DNA of 64,000 bases from Chloroflexota bacterium (GCA_016219275.1 JACRBM010000054.1:62001-126000); one strand, 5' to 3'; counted from the stretch's first letter, positions 23,911 through 32,974 are shown. Notes: generated from the letters alone by a model not told the origin. A program made the numbers and translations.

Positions 23911-24777
23911 ATGACCGACACACCGATTCGCCAACCCATTCCCGTTGATCGCTGGAAGAAATATCTCACCGATTACAACGAAGGGCTGGGGCTAGTCTAC
24001 GAACGACTCGTCCTCAACGATTATCTCGACCGCATCGTCAGCCAGCATAACATTCGCTCCGTCCTCGAAGCGCCCATTTTCGGAATGGCGGGTGTGAGCG
24101 GCATCAACAGCGTCCGCCTCGCGCAACGCGGCTGCGCCGTAACGCTCGTGGACGAGCACGCGGACCGTCTCGCCGGCGTCGAGCGCATCTGGGACGAACT
24201 GGGTTTGCGCGCGACCTTCACACATCACACCGATTTCGCGCGCTTGCCATTCGACGATCATTCGTTCGACCTGACCTGGGAATGGGCGGGGTTGTGGTAC
24301 CTGCCGAACGCGGAAGCGTTGTTGCGCGAACTCGTGCGCGTATCGCGCAAACTCGTTTTCGTCGCGATGCCGAACCGTGTGCAAGTCGGTTACTTGATGC
24401 GCAAGTATTTGCTCGAACGCGATTTCGTCAATTACGTGGACGAAGCGTGGGCGAACATCAACCGCATCAAGAGAATTCTGCGCGATTGCAAAATCAACTT
24501 TATTGACGAAGGCGTGCTCGACGTGCCGCCGTGGCCCGACACGGTGATGCCGGCGTCCCAGGTTTTGCGACGACTCGGCATCCAATCGAAAAAACTCGAC
24601 GCGCAATTTACCGGCGCGGGATGGAATTGGAGCACGATGGACTATTATCTGGGTCGCCGTCCTGAACTCAAAGCGATGATTGATCGCTATACGTTTCTCG
24701 AACGCGCGCCGATCCCGTGGCAGATCAAGGCAATTTGGGCGCACCATCGGTACGTGCTGGGGCAAGTGAGGAAATAA
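23911..24777 (+). CDS. Class I SAM-dependent methyltransferase (Methyltransf_11-like)
   Basis: 288 residues from ATG 23911. The Rossmann core runs from VLEAPIFGMAGVSGINSVRLAQRGCAVTLVDEHA to LPFDDHSFDLTWEWAGLWYLP and ELVRVSRKLVFVAMPN. The usual glycine-rich SAM loop is altered (EAPIFGMAGVSG), so activity is likely but the site is unusual. The C-terminal 130 residues include YLMRKYLLERDFVNYVDEAW and VDVPPWPD-like stretches unlike common families. It heads a four-gene plus-strand set with Uma2, GT2 and radical SAM genes, so a role in lipid or glycan modification is a reasonable guess. Confidence 0.78.
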   Translation: MTDTPIRQPIPVDRWKKYLTDYNEGLGLVYERLVLNDYLDRIVSQHNIRSVLEAPIFGMAGVSGINSVRLAQRGCAVTLVDEHADRLAGVERIWDELGLRATFTHHTDFARLPFDDHSFDLTWEWAGLWYLPNAEALLRELVRVSRKLVFVAMPNRVQVGYLMRKYLLERDFVNYVDEAWANINRIKRILRDCKINFIDEGVLDVPPWPDTVMPASQVLRRLGIQSKKLDAQFTGAGWNWSTMDYYLGRRPELKAMIDRYTFLERAPIPWQIKAIWAHHRYVLGQVRK

Positions 24778-24778
24778 A

Positions 24779-25474
24779 ATGGCAACGGTTATTTCACCAC
24801 CAAAAACAGAACCGCCCATCACCGCGCGCGTAATCTATCCCGAATCGGACGGTAAACCCATGACAGAAACTGACTTTCATGCCCAAGTCCTGATCTACCT
24901 CCGCACCGCACTCGAATATTACTTTCGCAACGAGCCGAATGTTTATGTGTCTGGCAACTTGATGCTGTACTACGAGGAAGGTAACCCAGCGGCATCCATC
25001 TCGCCTGACGTGTTCGTCGTCAAAGGGATCAACAAAAAACTGCGCCGCACGTACAAGTTGTGGGAAGAAGGTAAAGCGCCCGATGTCGCCATCGAAATCA
25101 CTTCGCGCTCTACGCGACTCGAAGACCTGGGTAACAAGCGCGCGTTGTACGCCGAACTTGGCGTCACGGAATATTTTATCCACGATCCGTATCAAGAATA
25201 TCTCAAGCCGCCCCTGCAAGGTTATCGCCTCGAACAAAACAACTATGCGCCGATTACGCCGGACACGCAAGCCAAACTGCATAGCACAATTCTAGGACTC
25301 GCTTTGCAAATCATCGAAGGTGACTTGCGCTTGTTCGATCCGCGCACGGGCGAACTGCTCAAGACACCGCTCGAAGCCCAGGAAGCCGCGGAAGAAGAAG
25401 CCGCCGCGCGGCAAGCCGCAGATGCCGAAGTGGAACGCCTGCGCGCTGAATTGAAAAAACTACAACAACGCTGA
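24779..25474 (+). CDS. Uma2-family (DUF820) endonuclease-like protein
   Basis: 231 residues, starting 1 bp after the methyltransferase stop. The PD-(D/E)XK-type core is visible: SPDVFVVKGI with the Asp, then PDVAIEITSRSTRLEDLGNKRALYAELGVTEYFIHDP with the E-x-T/K region. The C-terminus is a charged coiled coil (EAAEEEAAARQAADAEVERLRAEL), common in cyanobacterial and Chloroflexota members. Families like this are abundant and their targets are unknown. A second Uma2 protein is encoded at 48961-49434. Confidence 0.85.
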   Translation: MATVISPPKTEPPITARVIYPESDGKPMTETDFHAQVLIYLRTALEYYFRNEPNVYVSGNLMLYYEEGNPAASISPDVFVVKGINKKLRRTYKLWEEGKAPDVAIEITSRSTRLEDLGNKRALYAELGVTEYFIHDPYQEYLKPPLQGYRLEQNNYAPITPDTQAKLHSTILGLALQIIEGDLRLFDPRTGELLKTPLEAQEAAEEEAAARQAADAEVERLRAELKKLQQR

Positions 25475-25482
25475 ACGCGCCG

Positions 25483-26364
25483 ATGCAATCGCAAATCGAA
25501 AATCACAAATCGAAAATCTCGATCATCATCCCCGTCCATAACGAAGAAGCCAGCATGCCCAAGTTGGTGGACGGTTTGTGCGCTTGGAAAGAGCGCGCCG
25601 AAATCATTCTGGTTGACGACGGCTCGACCGACCGCAGCGCCGAAATCGCCCAGCGCGCCGGTTTTCGCGTGATGCGCCATCGTACCAACAAGGGCTACGG
25701 CGCGGCGCTCAAGACCGGAATTCGCGCGGCATCCGGCGACATCATCGTGATGATGGACGCGGACAGCGAACACAACGCCGCGCAGATTTCCAAACTGCTC
25801 GACAATTTTGGCGATAACGACATGGTCGTTGGCGCGCGCGCCAAGGGCTCGAATTTTCCGTTGTTGCGCCGCCCGGGGAAATGGCTTTTGTCTCAAGTGG
25901 CGAACTATCTCGCGCAAACCGACATTCCCGATTTGAATTCCGGCTTTCGCGCGTTTCGCAAAGACGTGGCAAAATTATTCTTGCACATTTTACCGAACGG
26001 TTTTTCGTTCACCACCACACTGACGCTCGCACTGTTCAAAGAAGGGTACAACATCGCTTATATCCCGATCACAACCGCGCCGCGTGTTGGCACAAGCACG
26101 GTCAATCCGGTCAAAGACGGTTTGAATACGCTGATGTTGATCGTCCGCATCATCGCGCTTTTCGATCCGCTGCGCGTCTTTGCGCCAACGAGCGCGATTC
26201 TATTCTTCATCGGCATCGGATACTGGATTCTCGACGTTGTTCTGCGCCAACGTTTGAACATTCCCTCCGGCGCAATCGTCGTTATTCTCGCGAGCATTAT
26301 CATTTTCATGTTCGGCATTCTTGCCGATCAAGTCAGCGCGATTCGGCGCGAAAAGTATGAATAG
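25483..26364 (+). CDS. Family 2 glycosyltransferase, DPM1-like, with two membrane helices
   Basis: 293 residues. The GT-A domain shows ISIIIPVHNEEASMPKL, ILVDDGSTDRS, NKGYGAALKTGI, and DADSEHNAAQI in place of the DXD site. SGFRAFRK fits polyprenyl-phosphate sugar transferases. Two C-terminal membrane helices (about residues 235-285) anchor it. The first codons (MQSQIENHKSK) are made of AAATCGAAAATC repeat words, so the N-terminus was probably shaped by a repeat. It likely loads a sugar onto a lipid carrier for export. Confidence 0.88.
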   Translation: MQSQIENHKSKISIIIPVHNEEASMPKLVDGLCAWKERAEIILVDDGSTDRSAEIAQRAGFRVMRHRTNKGYGAALKTGIRAASGDIIVMMDADSEHNAAQISKLLDNFGDNDMVVGARAKGSNFPLLRRPGKWLLSQVANYLAQTDIPDLNSGFRAFRKDVAKLFLHILPNGFSFTTTLTLALFKEGYNIAYIPITTAPRVGTSTVNPVKDGLNTLMLIVRIIALFDPLRVFAPTSAILFFIGIGYWILDVVLRQRLNIPSGAIVVILASIIIFMFGILADQVSAIRREKYE

Positions 26365-26409
26365 TGTGATCGTGTGATAGTGCACATAGTGCACTCGGCA
26401 GGAGATTGA

Positions 26410-27528
26410 ATGGCACTTGGTACGTATGTCAACATCGCAAAAGCGGTGGTCAATAATAAAATTGGACGCGTCGAATTACCCAACATGGCAACGTTCATCG
26501 TCACCTGGCGCTGCAACTTGCGTTGCTTTATGTGCGACGTGTGGAAAAAGACCGACCACGACGATATGACGGTGGATCAAATCCGTCACGTCTTCAAACA
26601 AATTCCGCACCTCGATTCGCTGCGTATCACTGGCGGCGAACCATTCCTGCGCCGCGACCTTACCGAGATCACGCGCGCGATTCTCGAAGAGACGAACCCG
26701 ACCGTGCTCCACGTGACGACGGCGGGCGTGATGACCGAGCGCATTCTCGAGTACGTCAAAGCGATTGGTTCGAAGCAACTACATCTCAAACTTTCGATTG
26801 ACGCGGTTGGCGCGCGGCACGACGAGATTCGCGGCTATCGCGGCTTGTACGACAAAGCGATGCGAACTCTGCGCGGCTTGGTTGAATTGCGCGACCAGTC
26901 CGGATTCTATGTCGGCGTCAATCAAACGATCACCGACAAAAACTGGGATCACATCGAACCGCTGCGCGACGAAATGGCGAAACTCGGCGTGAGCGTGCAT
27001 TATGCAATCGCAACCGATCATTACACACTCTATCGCATGAACACGGACAAGGAAAAAGATGTGCCCGATATGAAATCGGTCTCGATGTCCGATTTCACGT
27101 CGGAGCAACTCAATTACATTTTCGATCAACTCGATCGGCGCGATGGCATCCACGATATTCCGGAATATCTGGTGCAAAAGTATTATGTGCGCGGCTTGAA
27201 GAACCGCTTGCTGTTCAATCGCGAAGACCCCAAGCCACCGTGCATCGAATTACACAATCACATGCGCTTGATGCCGAACGGCGATGTGATGACGTGCGTG
27301 TACTATCCAACCGTCGTCGGCAACTTGCGCCAGCAATCGCTCCAAGAATTGTGGTATAACGAAAAGACGAAACAACAGCGCGAGGTCGTTCGCAAATGTC
27401 CGGGATGCTGGGCAGGATGCGAAGCGAAACCGAACGCGATTTACACCGGCGATATTGCGAAAGCGTTTTGGATGGGCGGCGCGGTTGAACCTGGGAAGAA
27501 AGACCTAGTCGTAACGGCGAAAGCGTGA
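26410..27528 (+). CDS. Radical SAM/SPASM protein
   Basis: 372 residues. The [4Fe-4S]-SAM motif is CNLRCFMC near residue 36 (CxxxCxxC), followed by ITGGEPFLRRDL. The C-terminal SPASM-like region has cysteines in PPCIELHNHMRL, VMTCVYYP, and KCPGCWAGCEAKP for extra clusters. GGAGAT precedes the start. Such enzymes modify peptides, sugars or lipids; no precursor peptide gene is visible, so a lipid or glycan target, in keeping with the adjacent GT2 and methyltransferase genes, is more likely than a peptide product. Confidence 0.88.
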   Translation: MALGTYVNIAKAVVNNKIGRVELPNMATFIVTWRCNLRCFMCDVWKKTDHDDMTVDQIRHVFKQIPHLDSLRITGGEPFLRRDLTEITRAILEETNPTVLHVTTAGVMTERILEYVKAIGSKQLHLKLSIDAVGARHDEIRGYRGLYDKAMRTLRGLVELRDQSGFYVGVNQTITDKNWDHIEPLRDEMAKLGVSVHYAIATDHYTLYRMNTDKEKDVPDMKSVSMSDFTSEQLNYIFDQLDRRDGIHDIPEYLVQKYYVRGLKNRLLFNREDPKPPCIELHNHMRLMPNGDVMTCVYYPTVVGNLRQQSLQELWYNEKTKQQREVVRKCPGCWAGCEAKPNAIYTGDIAKAFWMGGAVEPGKKDLVVTAKA

Positions 27529-27535
27529 GAGGTAA

Positions 27536-27865
27536 ATGATGGAGCAAATCGAATTACGTGTGCCGAAGGCAATCGAATCGCTGACTAGCGACGAACGCGA
27601 ACGTTTGATGCGAACCGCGCTAAGGATTGCCGCCAAGCAACGCGCACGCGAACTCACCAAAGAAAGCCGTGAGGCGCTCGCGCGCATCCATCGCTATGAA
27701 CGCAAGTACGGCGTTGCGCTTGCCGAGTTCGAACGAAAAAAACTGCGTGCACTGAATACGGTACAGGCGCATGAAGATTACAATGACTGGTTTTTCTGGA
27801 CTCAAGTCTTAGCGCGTGCCAAGCATGTCTCTCACGCGCTGAAAGAAATGGCAAGCCTTCCGTGA
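27536..27865 (+). CDS. Hypothetical protein, putative antitoxin of a TumE-like pair
   Basis: 109 residues, strongly helical and basic (RLMRTALRIAAKQRARELTKESREALARIHRYERKYG has the look of a long charged helix; KYGVALAEFERK follows). I know no firm family. Its stop overlaps the GTG start of the next gene by 4 nt (GTGA at 27862-27865), the compact coupling seen in toxin-antitoxin modules, and the next gene resembles the TumE toxin family. No DNA-binding fold is obvious, so the antitoxin role is inferred only from position. Confidence 0.55.
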   Translation: MMEQIELRVPKAIESLTSDERERLMRTALRIAAKQRARELTKESREALARIHRYERKYGVALAEFERKKLRALNTVQAHEDYNDWFFWTQVLARAKHVSHALKEMASLP

Positions 27866-28206
27866 ATGACGCATTGCTCATACACTATCGCCAACTCATT
27901 ACGCGCGTCGAATCTTCCGATCAATTTATCCGCGAGGGACTGGGACAGTATAAAGCGAAATTTCTGCTTGCGGACGGAAGTAATTTGCGAGTTTCGCAAG
28001 TCTGGATTGACGGTGCGTTGATAAAATACAGCTATTATTGGCTGGACGAGTCAGACAATTTGATTGCGGGCTGGGACAATGCGCCACACCACCCAGAAAT
28101 CAAAACGCATCCACATCACCTTCACACCGCGGATGATGTAAGCGATTCATCAGTTCGCGCTTTGGAAGATGTGCTCACGCTTCTTTCCAAAAGAATTTTA
28201 AAATAA
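27862..28206 (+). CDS. TumE-like (DUF6516) protein, putative toxin
   Basis: 114 residues from a GTG start at 27862. The pattern AKFLLADGSNLRVSQVWIDGALIKYSYYWLDESDNLIAGWDNAPHHPE, followed by HPHHLHT, matches the DUF6516/TumE family, whose members have a beta-rich core with conserved Asp/His residues and are annotated as toxins of two-gene modules. The His-rich end may form the active or metal site. It overlaps the upstream helical protein gene by 4 nt. Confidence 0.65.
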   Translation: MNDALLIHYRQLITRVESSDQFIREGLGQYKAKFLLADGSNLRVSQVWIDGALIKYSYYWLDESDNLIAGWDNAPHHPEIKTHPHHLHTADDVSDSSVRALEDVLTLLSKRILK

Positions 28207-28248
28207 GCGGCGAGTATATCGCCAATTCTGCATCTGGTTTATTTTGGC

Positions 28249-29622
28249 ATGAGCGACATGACCATCTCCGCCCTCTCTCCCCTCGATGGACGCTATGCGC
28301 GCGAGACTGAATCTCTGCGCGACCATTTCTCCGAATTCGCACTGATCCGCGAACGCGCACGCGTTGAAGTGGACTACCTCATCGCACTCTCGCGCGATGC
28401 ACATCTCGTTCGTCCGCTCGCCGAACCCGAAATCGCTCATCTCCAATCTCTAATTTCCAATTTCGATATTTCCGACGCACAACGCGTCAAAGAGATCGAG
28501 GCACGCACGCGGCACGATGTCAAAGCCATCGAGTACTGGCTGCGCGAAAAACTCGGCGCGACCTCGCTCGCCGATGTGATCGAGTGGCTCCACTTTGGCT
28601 TGACCTCCGAGGATGTGAACCTCATCGCGCAAGCGATTGCGTTGCGCGATTCACGCGATACGATCATCCTGCCCGCGCTCGACCGCATCATGGCGCAGAT
28701 TGCCGCGCGCGCGCGCGAACACAAAGCCACGCCGATGCTCGCACGCACGCACGGTCAGCCCGCCGTGCCGACGACGCTCGGCAAAGAATTCGCCGTGTTC
28801 CTCGCGCGCTTGAAAACACAACGCGCGATGCTTGCCGCGCATCGCTATGAAGCAAAACTGACCGGCGCGGTCGGAAATTTCAACGCGCTCGTCGCTGCCG
28901 CGCCACAAGTAGACTGGCTCGCGTTCAGCGACGCGTTCATTCGCACGCGCGGACTCGAACCGAATCTCGTTACGACGCAACTTGTACCGTACGACAATTG
29001 GATTCGCTTTTTCGACGCGGTGCGTTTGACCAACTCGATCTTGATTGATTTCGCGCAAGACGTGTGGCGGTACATCAGCGACGACATTTTCAAACTGCGT
29101 GTCGTCGCCGGCGAAGTCGGCTCGTCCACGATGCCGCAAAAAGTGAATCCGATTGATTTCGAGAACGCGGAAGGCAACCTGGGAATCGCGAATTCACTCC
29201 TCGCGCATTACGCGGACAAATTATCGCGCTCGCGTCTGCAACGCGATTTGTCTGATTCGACGGTGCGGCGCACGTTCGGCGTCGCGCTCGGTCACACGCT
29301 CATCGCGTACACCAGTTTAGCGCGTGGTTTGACGCGCATCGCCGCGAATGAAGAGAAGATTCGCGCCGAGTTGGAATCGCATTGGGAGATCATTGCCGAA
29401 GGCGCGCAAACGATCCTACGCGCGGCGGGCGTAGCGGATGCCTACGAGAAACTCAAATCGCTCACGCGCGGTGCGTGTTTCTCGCGCGACGATTTCGAAT
29501 CCTGGGTTGCGTCGCTCGATGTAAACGAATCGGTCAAGGCGCAGTTGCGCGAATTGTCGCCGTTCTCGTACGTCGGATTGGCTGAAGCAATCGTCGAACG
29601 CGTTCTGAATACAGAATACTAA
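28249..29622 (+). CDS. purB: Adenylosuccinate lyase
   Basis: 457 residues, E. coli PurB length class. Signature GSSTMPQKVNPIDFENAEGN (about 302-321), with active-site THGQPAVPTTLGKE and WLHFGLTSEDVNL. It acts twice in purine synthesis, on SAICAR and adenylosuccinate. The last codons (VLNTEY) and the following gap are written in 'gaatactgaata' repeat words, so the natural C-terminus may have been replaced by a short repeat-derived tail. purA follows 28 bp downstream. Confidence 0.95.
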   Translation: MSDMTISALSPLDGRYARETESLRDHFSEFALIRERARVEVDYLIALSRDAHLVRPLAEPEIAHLQSLISNFDISDAQRVKEIEARTRHDVKAIEYWLREKLGATSLADVIEWLHFGLTSEDVNLIAQAIALRDSRDTIILPALDRIMAQIAARAREHKATPMLARTHGQPAVPTTLGKEFAVFLARLKTQRAMLAAHRYEAKLTGAVGNFNALVAAAPQVDWLAFSDAFIRTRGLEPNLVTTQLVPYDNWIRFFDAVRLTNSILIDFAQDVWRYISDDIFKLRVVAGEVGSSTMPQKVNPIDFENAEGNLGIANSLLAHYADKLSRSRLQRDLSDSTVRRTFGVALGHTLIAYTSLARGLTRIAANEEKIRAELESHWEIIAEGAQTILRAAGVADAYEKLKSLTRGACFSRDDFESWVASLDVNESVKAQLRELSPFSYVGLAEAIVERVLNTEY

Positions 29623-29640
29623 CCACTGAATACTGAATAT
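29604..29640. repeat. Short 'gaatactgaata' repeat at the end of purB
   Basis: The words CTGAATACAGAATACTAA and ACTGAATACTGAATATTGG run across the purB stop codon up to the purA ribosome binding site. Similar words occur at 19162-19195. Confidence 0.5.
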
Positions 29641-29650
29641 TGGAGGCACC

Positions 29651-30919
29651 ATGTCTGTCACGGTCGTGCTCGGCGCGCAATGGGGCGATGAAGGCAAAGG
29701 CAAAGCGATTGATTATCTCGCGCGTGATTTCGATTTTGTCGCGCGCTACAACGGCGGCAACAACGCGGGACACACCGTCGTCAATCCGTTCGGCACGTTC
29801 AAGATTCATCTGATTCCATCCGGCATTTTTTATCCGCACGTCAAGTGTCTCGTCGGCGGCGGTGTCGTGATTGATCCCGCGGTACTCATCGAAGAACTGA
29901 ACACGTTGCGCGACGCGAACATTCGCGTGGAAAAACGATTGTTTATTTCGCCGCGCGCACATTTGATCATGCCGTATCACAGAGTCCTCGATGGATTGTA
30001 CGAAGATGCGAAAGGCGCGGGCGCGACGGGGACAACTCGACGCGGCATCGGTCCCGCGTTTGCGGACAAGGTAAGTTACAACGGTCTGCGCTGGAGCGAT
30101 GTCGCGGACGAAAAACTGTTCGCGGAAAAATTGCGCGTGCAACTCGCGTTGAAAAACAAAATCATTGTCGCATTTGGCGGCGCGCCACTCGACTTTGAAA
30201 AAATCTTCGCCGATTATCGCGGATACTTTGCCGCGCTCAAGCCCTATATCGCCGAAGTTTTTCCGATAATTCAGCAAGCGATGAGCACAAAGAAAAAAAT
30301 GCTCCTCGAACAAGCGCAGGGTTCATTGCTCGATCCCGACTGGGGCACGTACCCGTTCGTCACTGGCTCGACGACGCTCGCGTCCGCGGCGACCGCTGGC
30401 TTGGGCATACCCCCGCGCGCGCTCACGCGCATCGTCGGCGTCGCGAAAGCGTACACAACGCGCGTCGGCGCGGGCGCATTGCCAACCGAAATCCGCGACG
30501 ACGCCGACCCAGCCCGGCGCGCGCTCCAAGAAGTCGCGGCGACGACCGGGCGCACTCGCCGCGGCGGCTGGTTCGACGCCGAGGTCGTACGCTTTTCGTC
30601 GCAAGTCAACGGCACGGACAGTTTGTTCCTGACCAAGCTCGACATCCTCAGCCAATTCGACACGATCAAGATTTGTGTCGGCTACGAATTCAACGGCAAG
30701 CGCGCACATTATTACGCGCTCAACGCGTACCAACTCGAACAGGTCAAACCGATTTATCGCGAACTGCGCGGTTGGCGCACCGACATTACGCGCGTGCGCA
30801 AGTACGCCGATCTGCCCGCCCGCGCGCGCCAGTACATCGCGACCATCGAAAAGTTGGTCGGCGTGCCGGTCAAATGGATTTCGGTCGGACCTGAAAGAGA
30901 AGCGACGATCAAGCGATAA
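29651..30919 (+). CDS. purA: Adenylosuccinate synthetase
   Basis: 422 residues. MSVTVVLGAQWGDEGKGKAID is the GTP/IMP loop, NNAGHTVV follows, and TTRRGIGPAFADK, QGSLLDPDWGTYPFVT and RTRRGGWFD are all conserved PurA blocks. It makes adenylosuccinate from IMP, aspartate and GTP. The preceding gene, purB, encodes the next step, so the pair forms a coherent AMP-branch operon. GGAGG precedes the start. Confidence 0.97.
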   Translation: MSVTVVLGAQWGDEGKGKAIDYLARDFDFVARYNGGNNAGHTVVNPFGTFKIHLIPSGIFYPHVKCLVGGGVVIDPAVLIEELNTLRDANIRVEKRLFISPRAHLIMPYHRVLDGLYEDAKGAGATGTTRRGIGPAFADKVSYNGLRWSDVADEKLFAEKLRVQLALKNKIIVAFGGAPLDFEKIFADYRGYFAALKPYIAEVFPIIQQAMSTKKKMLLEQAQGSLLDPDWGTYPFVTGSTTLASAATAGLGIPPRALTRIVGVAKAYTTRVGAGALPTEIRDDADPARRALQEVAATTGRTRRGGWFDAEVVRFSSQVNGTDSLFLTKLDILSQFDTIKICVGYEFNGKRAHYYALNAYQLEQVKPIYRELRGWRTDITRVRKYADLPARARQYIATIEKLVGVPVKWISVGPEREATIKR

Positions 30920-30921
30920 AG

Positions 30922-30951
30922 TTGGTCAATTGAACCGACCCCGGCTATAAT
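30922..30951 (+). promoter_or_regulatory. Promoter of the DUF4143 ATPase gene
   Basis: TTGGTC (30922-30927), 18-nt spacer, consensus TATAAT (30946-30951). The -10 box overlaps an in-frame ATG at 30950, so the real start must lie downstream. Confidence 0.68.
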
Positions 30952-30994
30952 GACGATCAGACAAGAGGATTTCCCCAACTTGTCCGAGGCGCAA

Positions 30995-32482
30995 ATGCAA
31001 ACTTTGTTTCAACGGCTTCAACAAGGCGCGGAACGAAACTTGCGCGACGCGAATCCGTGGTGGAACAATCAACCGATGCGGCAACTTCCACCCTTGAAAC
31101 GGTGGGCGTTCGAACCGGTTCTCGCGCGGCTTAAAGGAGGACTCGCGCCGGTCATTGTTTTGCGCGGCGCGCGCCAAGTCGGCAAAACGACACTCTTACA
31201 ACAGATCATCCAACAGCTCCTTGACGAAGGCGTGGAGCCGCAACGCATCCTGCGCGTCCAGTTCGACGAACTGCCCTCATTGCTGGAATTGAGCGAGCCA
31301 ATTCTTGAACTCTCGCGCTGGTTCGAACAATCCATTCTCGGTAAAACTTTTAACACTGCCGACCGTGATGGACGACCTGCCTTTTTGTTTTTCGATGAAG
31401 TTCAAAATCTCCCGGATTGGGCGCCGCAACTCAAACACCTTGTTGATTTGCACGGCGTCCGCGTGATGGTGACCGGTAGTTCCGCACTTCGCATCGAGAT
31501 GGGGCGCGACAGTCTCGCGGGACGTCTGAGTACGGTTGAAATGGGACCACTCTATTTACGCGAGATTTCCGCCTTGCGCGGGTTCGCTCCGATTCCCGCT
31601 TTCTTGCCATTCAACGGGCTTACCCCGCTCAAGGATAAAAAATTTTGGCAGGATCTTGCTTCGTTTGGACAGCAACATACCCAAACGCGTCATGCGGCAT
31701 TCGCGGCTTTTTCCGAACGCGGCGCGTATCCTATTGCACACGTCCACGCCGAGCGTCCCTGGGAGGAACTTGCTGATCAGCTGAATGAAACAATTATCCG
31801 CCGCGTGATCCAACACGATTTGCGGATCGGCGAGAAAGGACGCCGCCGCGATGAAAAATTATTGGAGGAGGTTTTCCGCGTCGCGTGTCGTTACATCGGA
31901 CAATCCCCGAACCAACCACTTTATCTTGATGAACTCAAGCGCGCGATGGGCGCGAATATCGGGTGGCAACGCATTCTCGCCTACTTGCGCTTTTTGAATG
32001 GTACGCTCCTGGTGCGCCTGATAGAGCCACTCGAATTGCGTCTAAAACGCCGCCGCGGCGCGTCTAAGTTGTGCTTGTGCGATCACGCCTTGCGCGCCAG
32101 TTGGCTGCAAGAAGTCGTGCCCTTAACCGAAGAAGGACTGGCGGCGCAACCTCATCTCTCCGATCTTGCTGGACACGTTGCCGAAAGTGTCGTGGGATAT
32201 TTCGTCAGTTCGATTCTCGGTTTGGATGTGGCGCATTTTCCCGAACGCGGCGCAGAGCCAGAGGTGGATTTCGTCTTGACGGTTGGCGAACAACGCATCC
32301 CAATCGAAGTGAAATATCGCCGACGGATTGAGTACAGCGACACACGCGGCTTGCGAAGTTTCATCGAGCGCTCCGTCTACAATGCGCCATTTGGCTTGCT
32401 CATCACGCTCAACGAATCGGTTGACATTGACGATCCGCGCATTGTCGCGATGCCACTTTCGACATTATTACTGCTGCGCTAA
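30995..32482 (+). CDS. AAA-14/DUF4143 ATPase
   Basis: 495 residues from ATG 30995, with GAGG 5 nt ahead; the upstream ATG at 30950 lies in the -10 box. Walker A is LRGARQVGKTTLL (near residue 55), Walker B FLFFDEVQNLPDW, then VTGSSALRIEM and LAGRLSTVEMGPLYLREIS. The C-terminal DUF4143 half carries a PD-(D/E)XK-like pattern, EVDFVLTVGEQRIPIEVKYR, with D-Q-x-E-V-K residues. These proteins are widespread and mobile; their function is unknown. Confidence 0.88.
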   Translation: MQTLFQRLQQGAERNLRDANPWWNNQPMRQLPPLKRWAFEPVLARLKGGLAPVIVLRGARQVGKTTLLQQIIQQLLDEGVEPQRILRVQFDELPSLLELSEPILELSRWFEQSILGKTFNTADRDGRPAFLFFDEVQNLPDWAPQLKHLVDLHGVRVMVTGSSALRIEMGRDSLAGRLSTVEMGPLYLREISALRGFAPIPAFLPFNGLTPLKDKKFWQDLASFGQQHTQTRHAAFAAFSERGAYPIAHVHAERPWEELADQLNETIIRRVIQHDLRIGEKGRRRDEKLLEEVFRVACRYIGQSPNQPLYLDELKRAMGANIGWQRILAYLRFLNGTLLVRLIEPLELRLKRRRGASKLCLCDHALRASWLQEVVPLTEEGLAAQPHLSDLAGHVAESVVGYFVSSILGLDVAHFPERGAEPEVDFVLTVGEQRIPIEVKYRRRIEYSDTRGLRSFIERSVYNAPFGLLITLNESVDIDDPRIVAMPLSTLLLLR

Positions 32483-32559
32483 CTGCGCCAGCCAGCAACG
32501 ATTTTCCAAACAACCGGCACCCTGTGACGAATCACGCGGGTTTCGGACAGGAGCACCCT

Positions 32560-32883
32560 ATGCCTTTCATCGAATTGAACGATCTCACCGAACACGAAAT
32601 CGTCCCAGGTTTTCACGGACGGTTTGTCCACTCGGCGAACATGACGCTGTCGTCGTGGCAGATTGATGCGGGCGCAATTTTGCCGGAGCACGCGCATCCG
32701 CATGAGCAAATCTCGATCGTGCTCGAAGGTGAATTCACATTCACGCTCGTCGGTGAAACGCGCACTGTGAGACCTGGGTCGGTCATCGTAATTCCGGCAA
32801 ACGTCAAACATTCCGGCAAAGCAATCACACCTTGCCGGTTTATGGATGTCTTCTATCCAGCACGCGAAGATTATCGCAAGTAG
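32560..32883 (+). CDS. Small cupin-domain protein
   Basis: 107 residues from ATG 32560, behind AGGAG. One cupin: motif 1 EHAHPHEQISIVLEGEF with two His and one Glu, motif 2 VIVIPANVKHSGKAI with the last His, so the metal site is complete. Single-cupin proteins of this length act as small isomerases, dioxygenase-like enzymes or ligand sensors. No neighbour suggests a substrate. Its promoter is not obvious. Confidence 0.85.
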   Translation: MPFIELNDLTEHEIVPGFHGRFVHSANMTLSSWQIDAGAILPEHAHPHEQISIVLEGEFTFTLVGETRTVRPGSVIVIPANVKHSGKAITPCRFMDVFYPAREDYRK

Positions 32884-32887
32884 AACA

Positions 32888-32935
32888 TGGAAAATAGGGA
32901 AACCAGGGAAATTAGGGAAACGGTGACCTCATTTC
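32888..32935. repeat. Palindromic 'gggaaaccaggg' repeat
   Basis: Words GGAAACCAGGGAAAT and ATTTCCCTCGTTTCC form inverted arms with one mismatch over 15 nt, with extra AGGGAAA units inside. It fills the gap between the cupin gene and the membrane protein gene. Confidence 0.65.
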
Positions 32936-32974
32936 CCTCGTTTCCTTGTCGCGCTTTTTCCAGACTTTTTCCCC

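Noticed and set aside
26365-26400. ATAGTGCACATAGTGCAC words resembling the GntR operator.
   Set aside because: They are not the full 24-bp palindrome and look like a repeat between two unrelated genes.
28430-28470. A possible repeat insertion in purB (CTCCAATCTCTAATTTCC words).
   Set aside because: The segment aligns in length with the normal PurB sequence between conserved blocks, so no insertion is needed.
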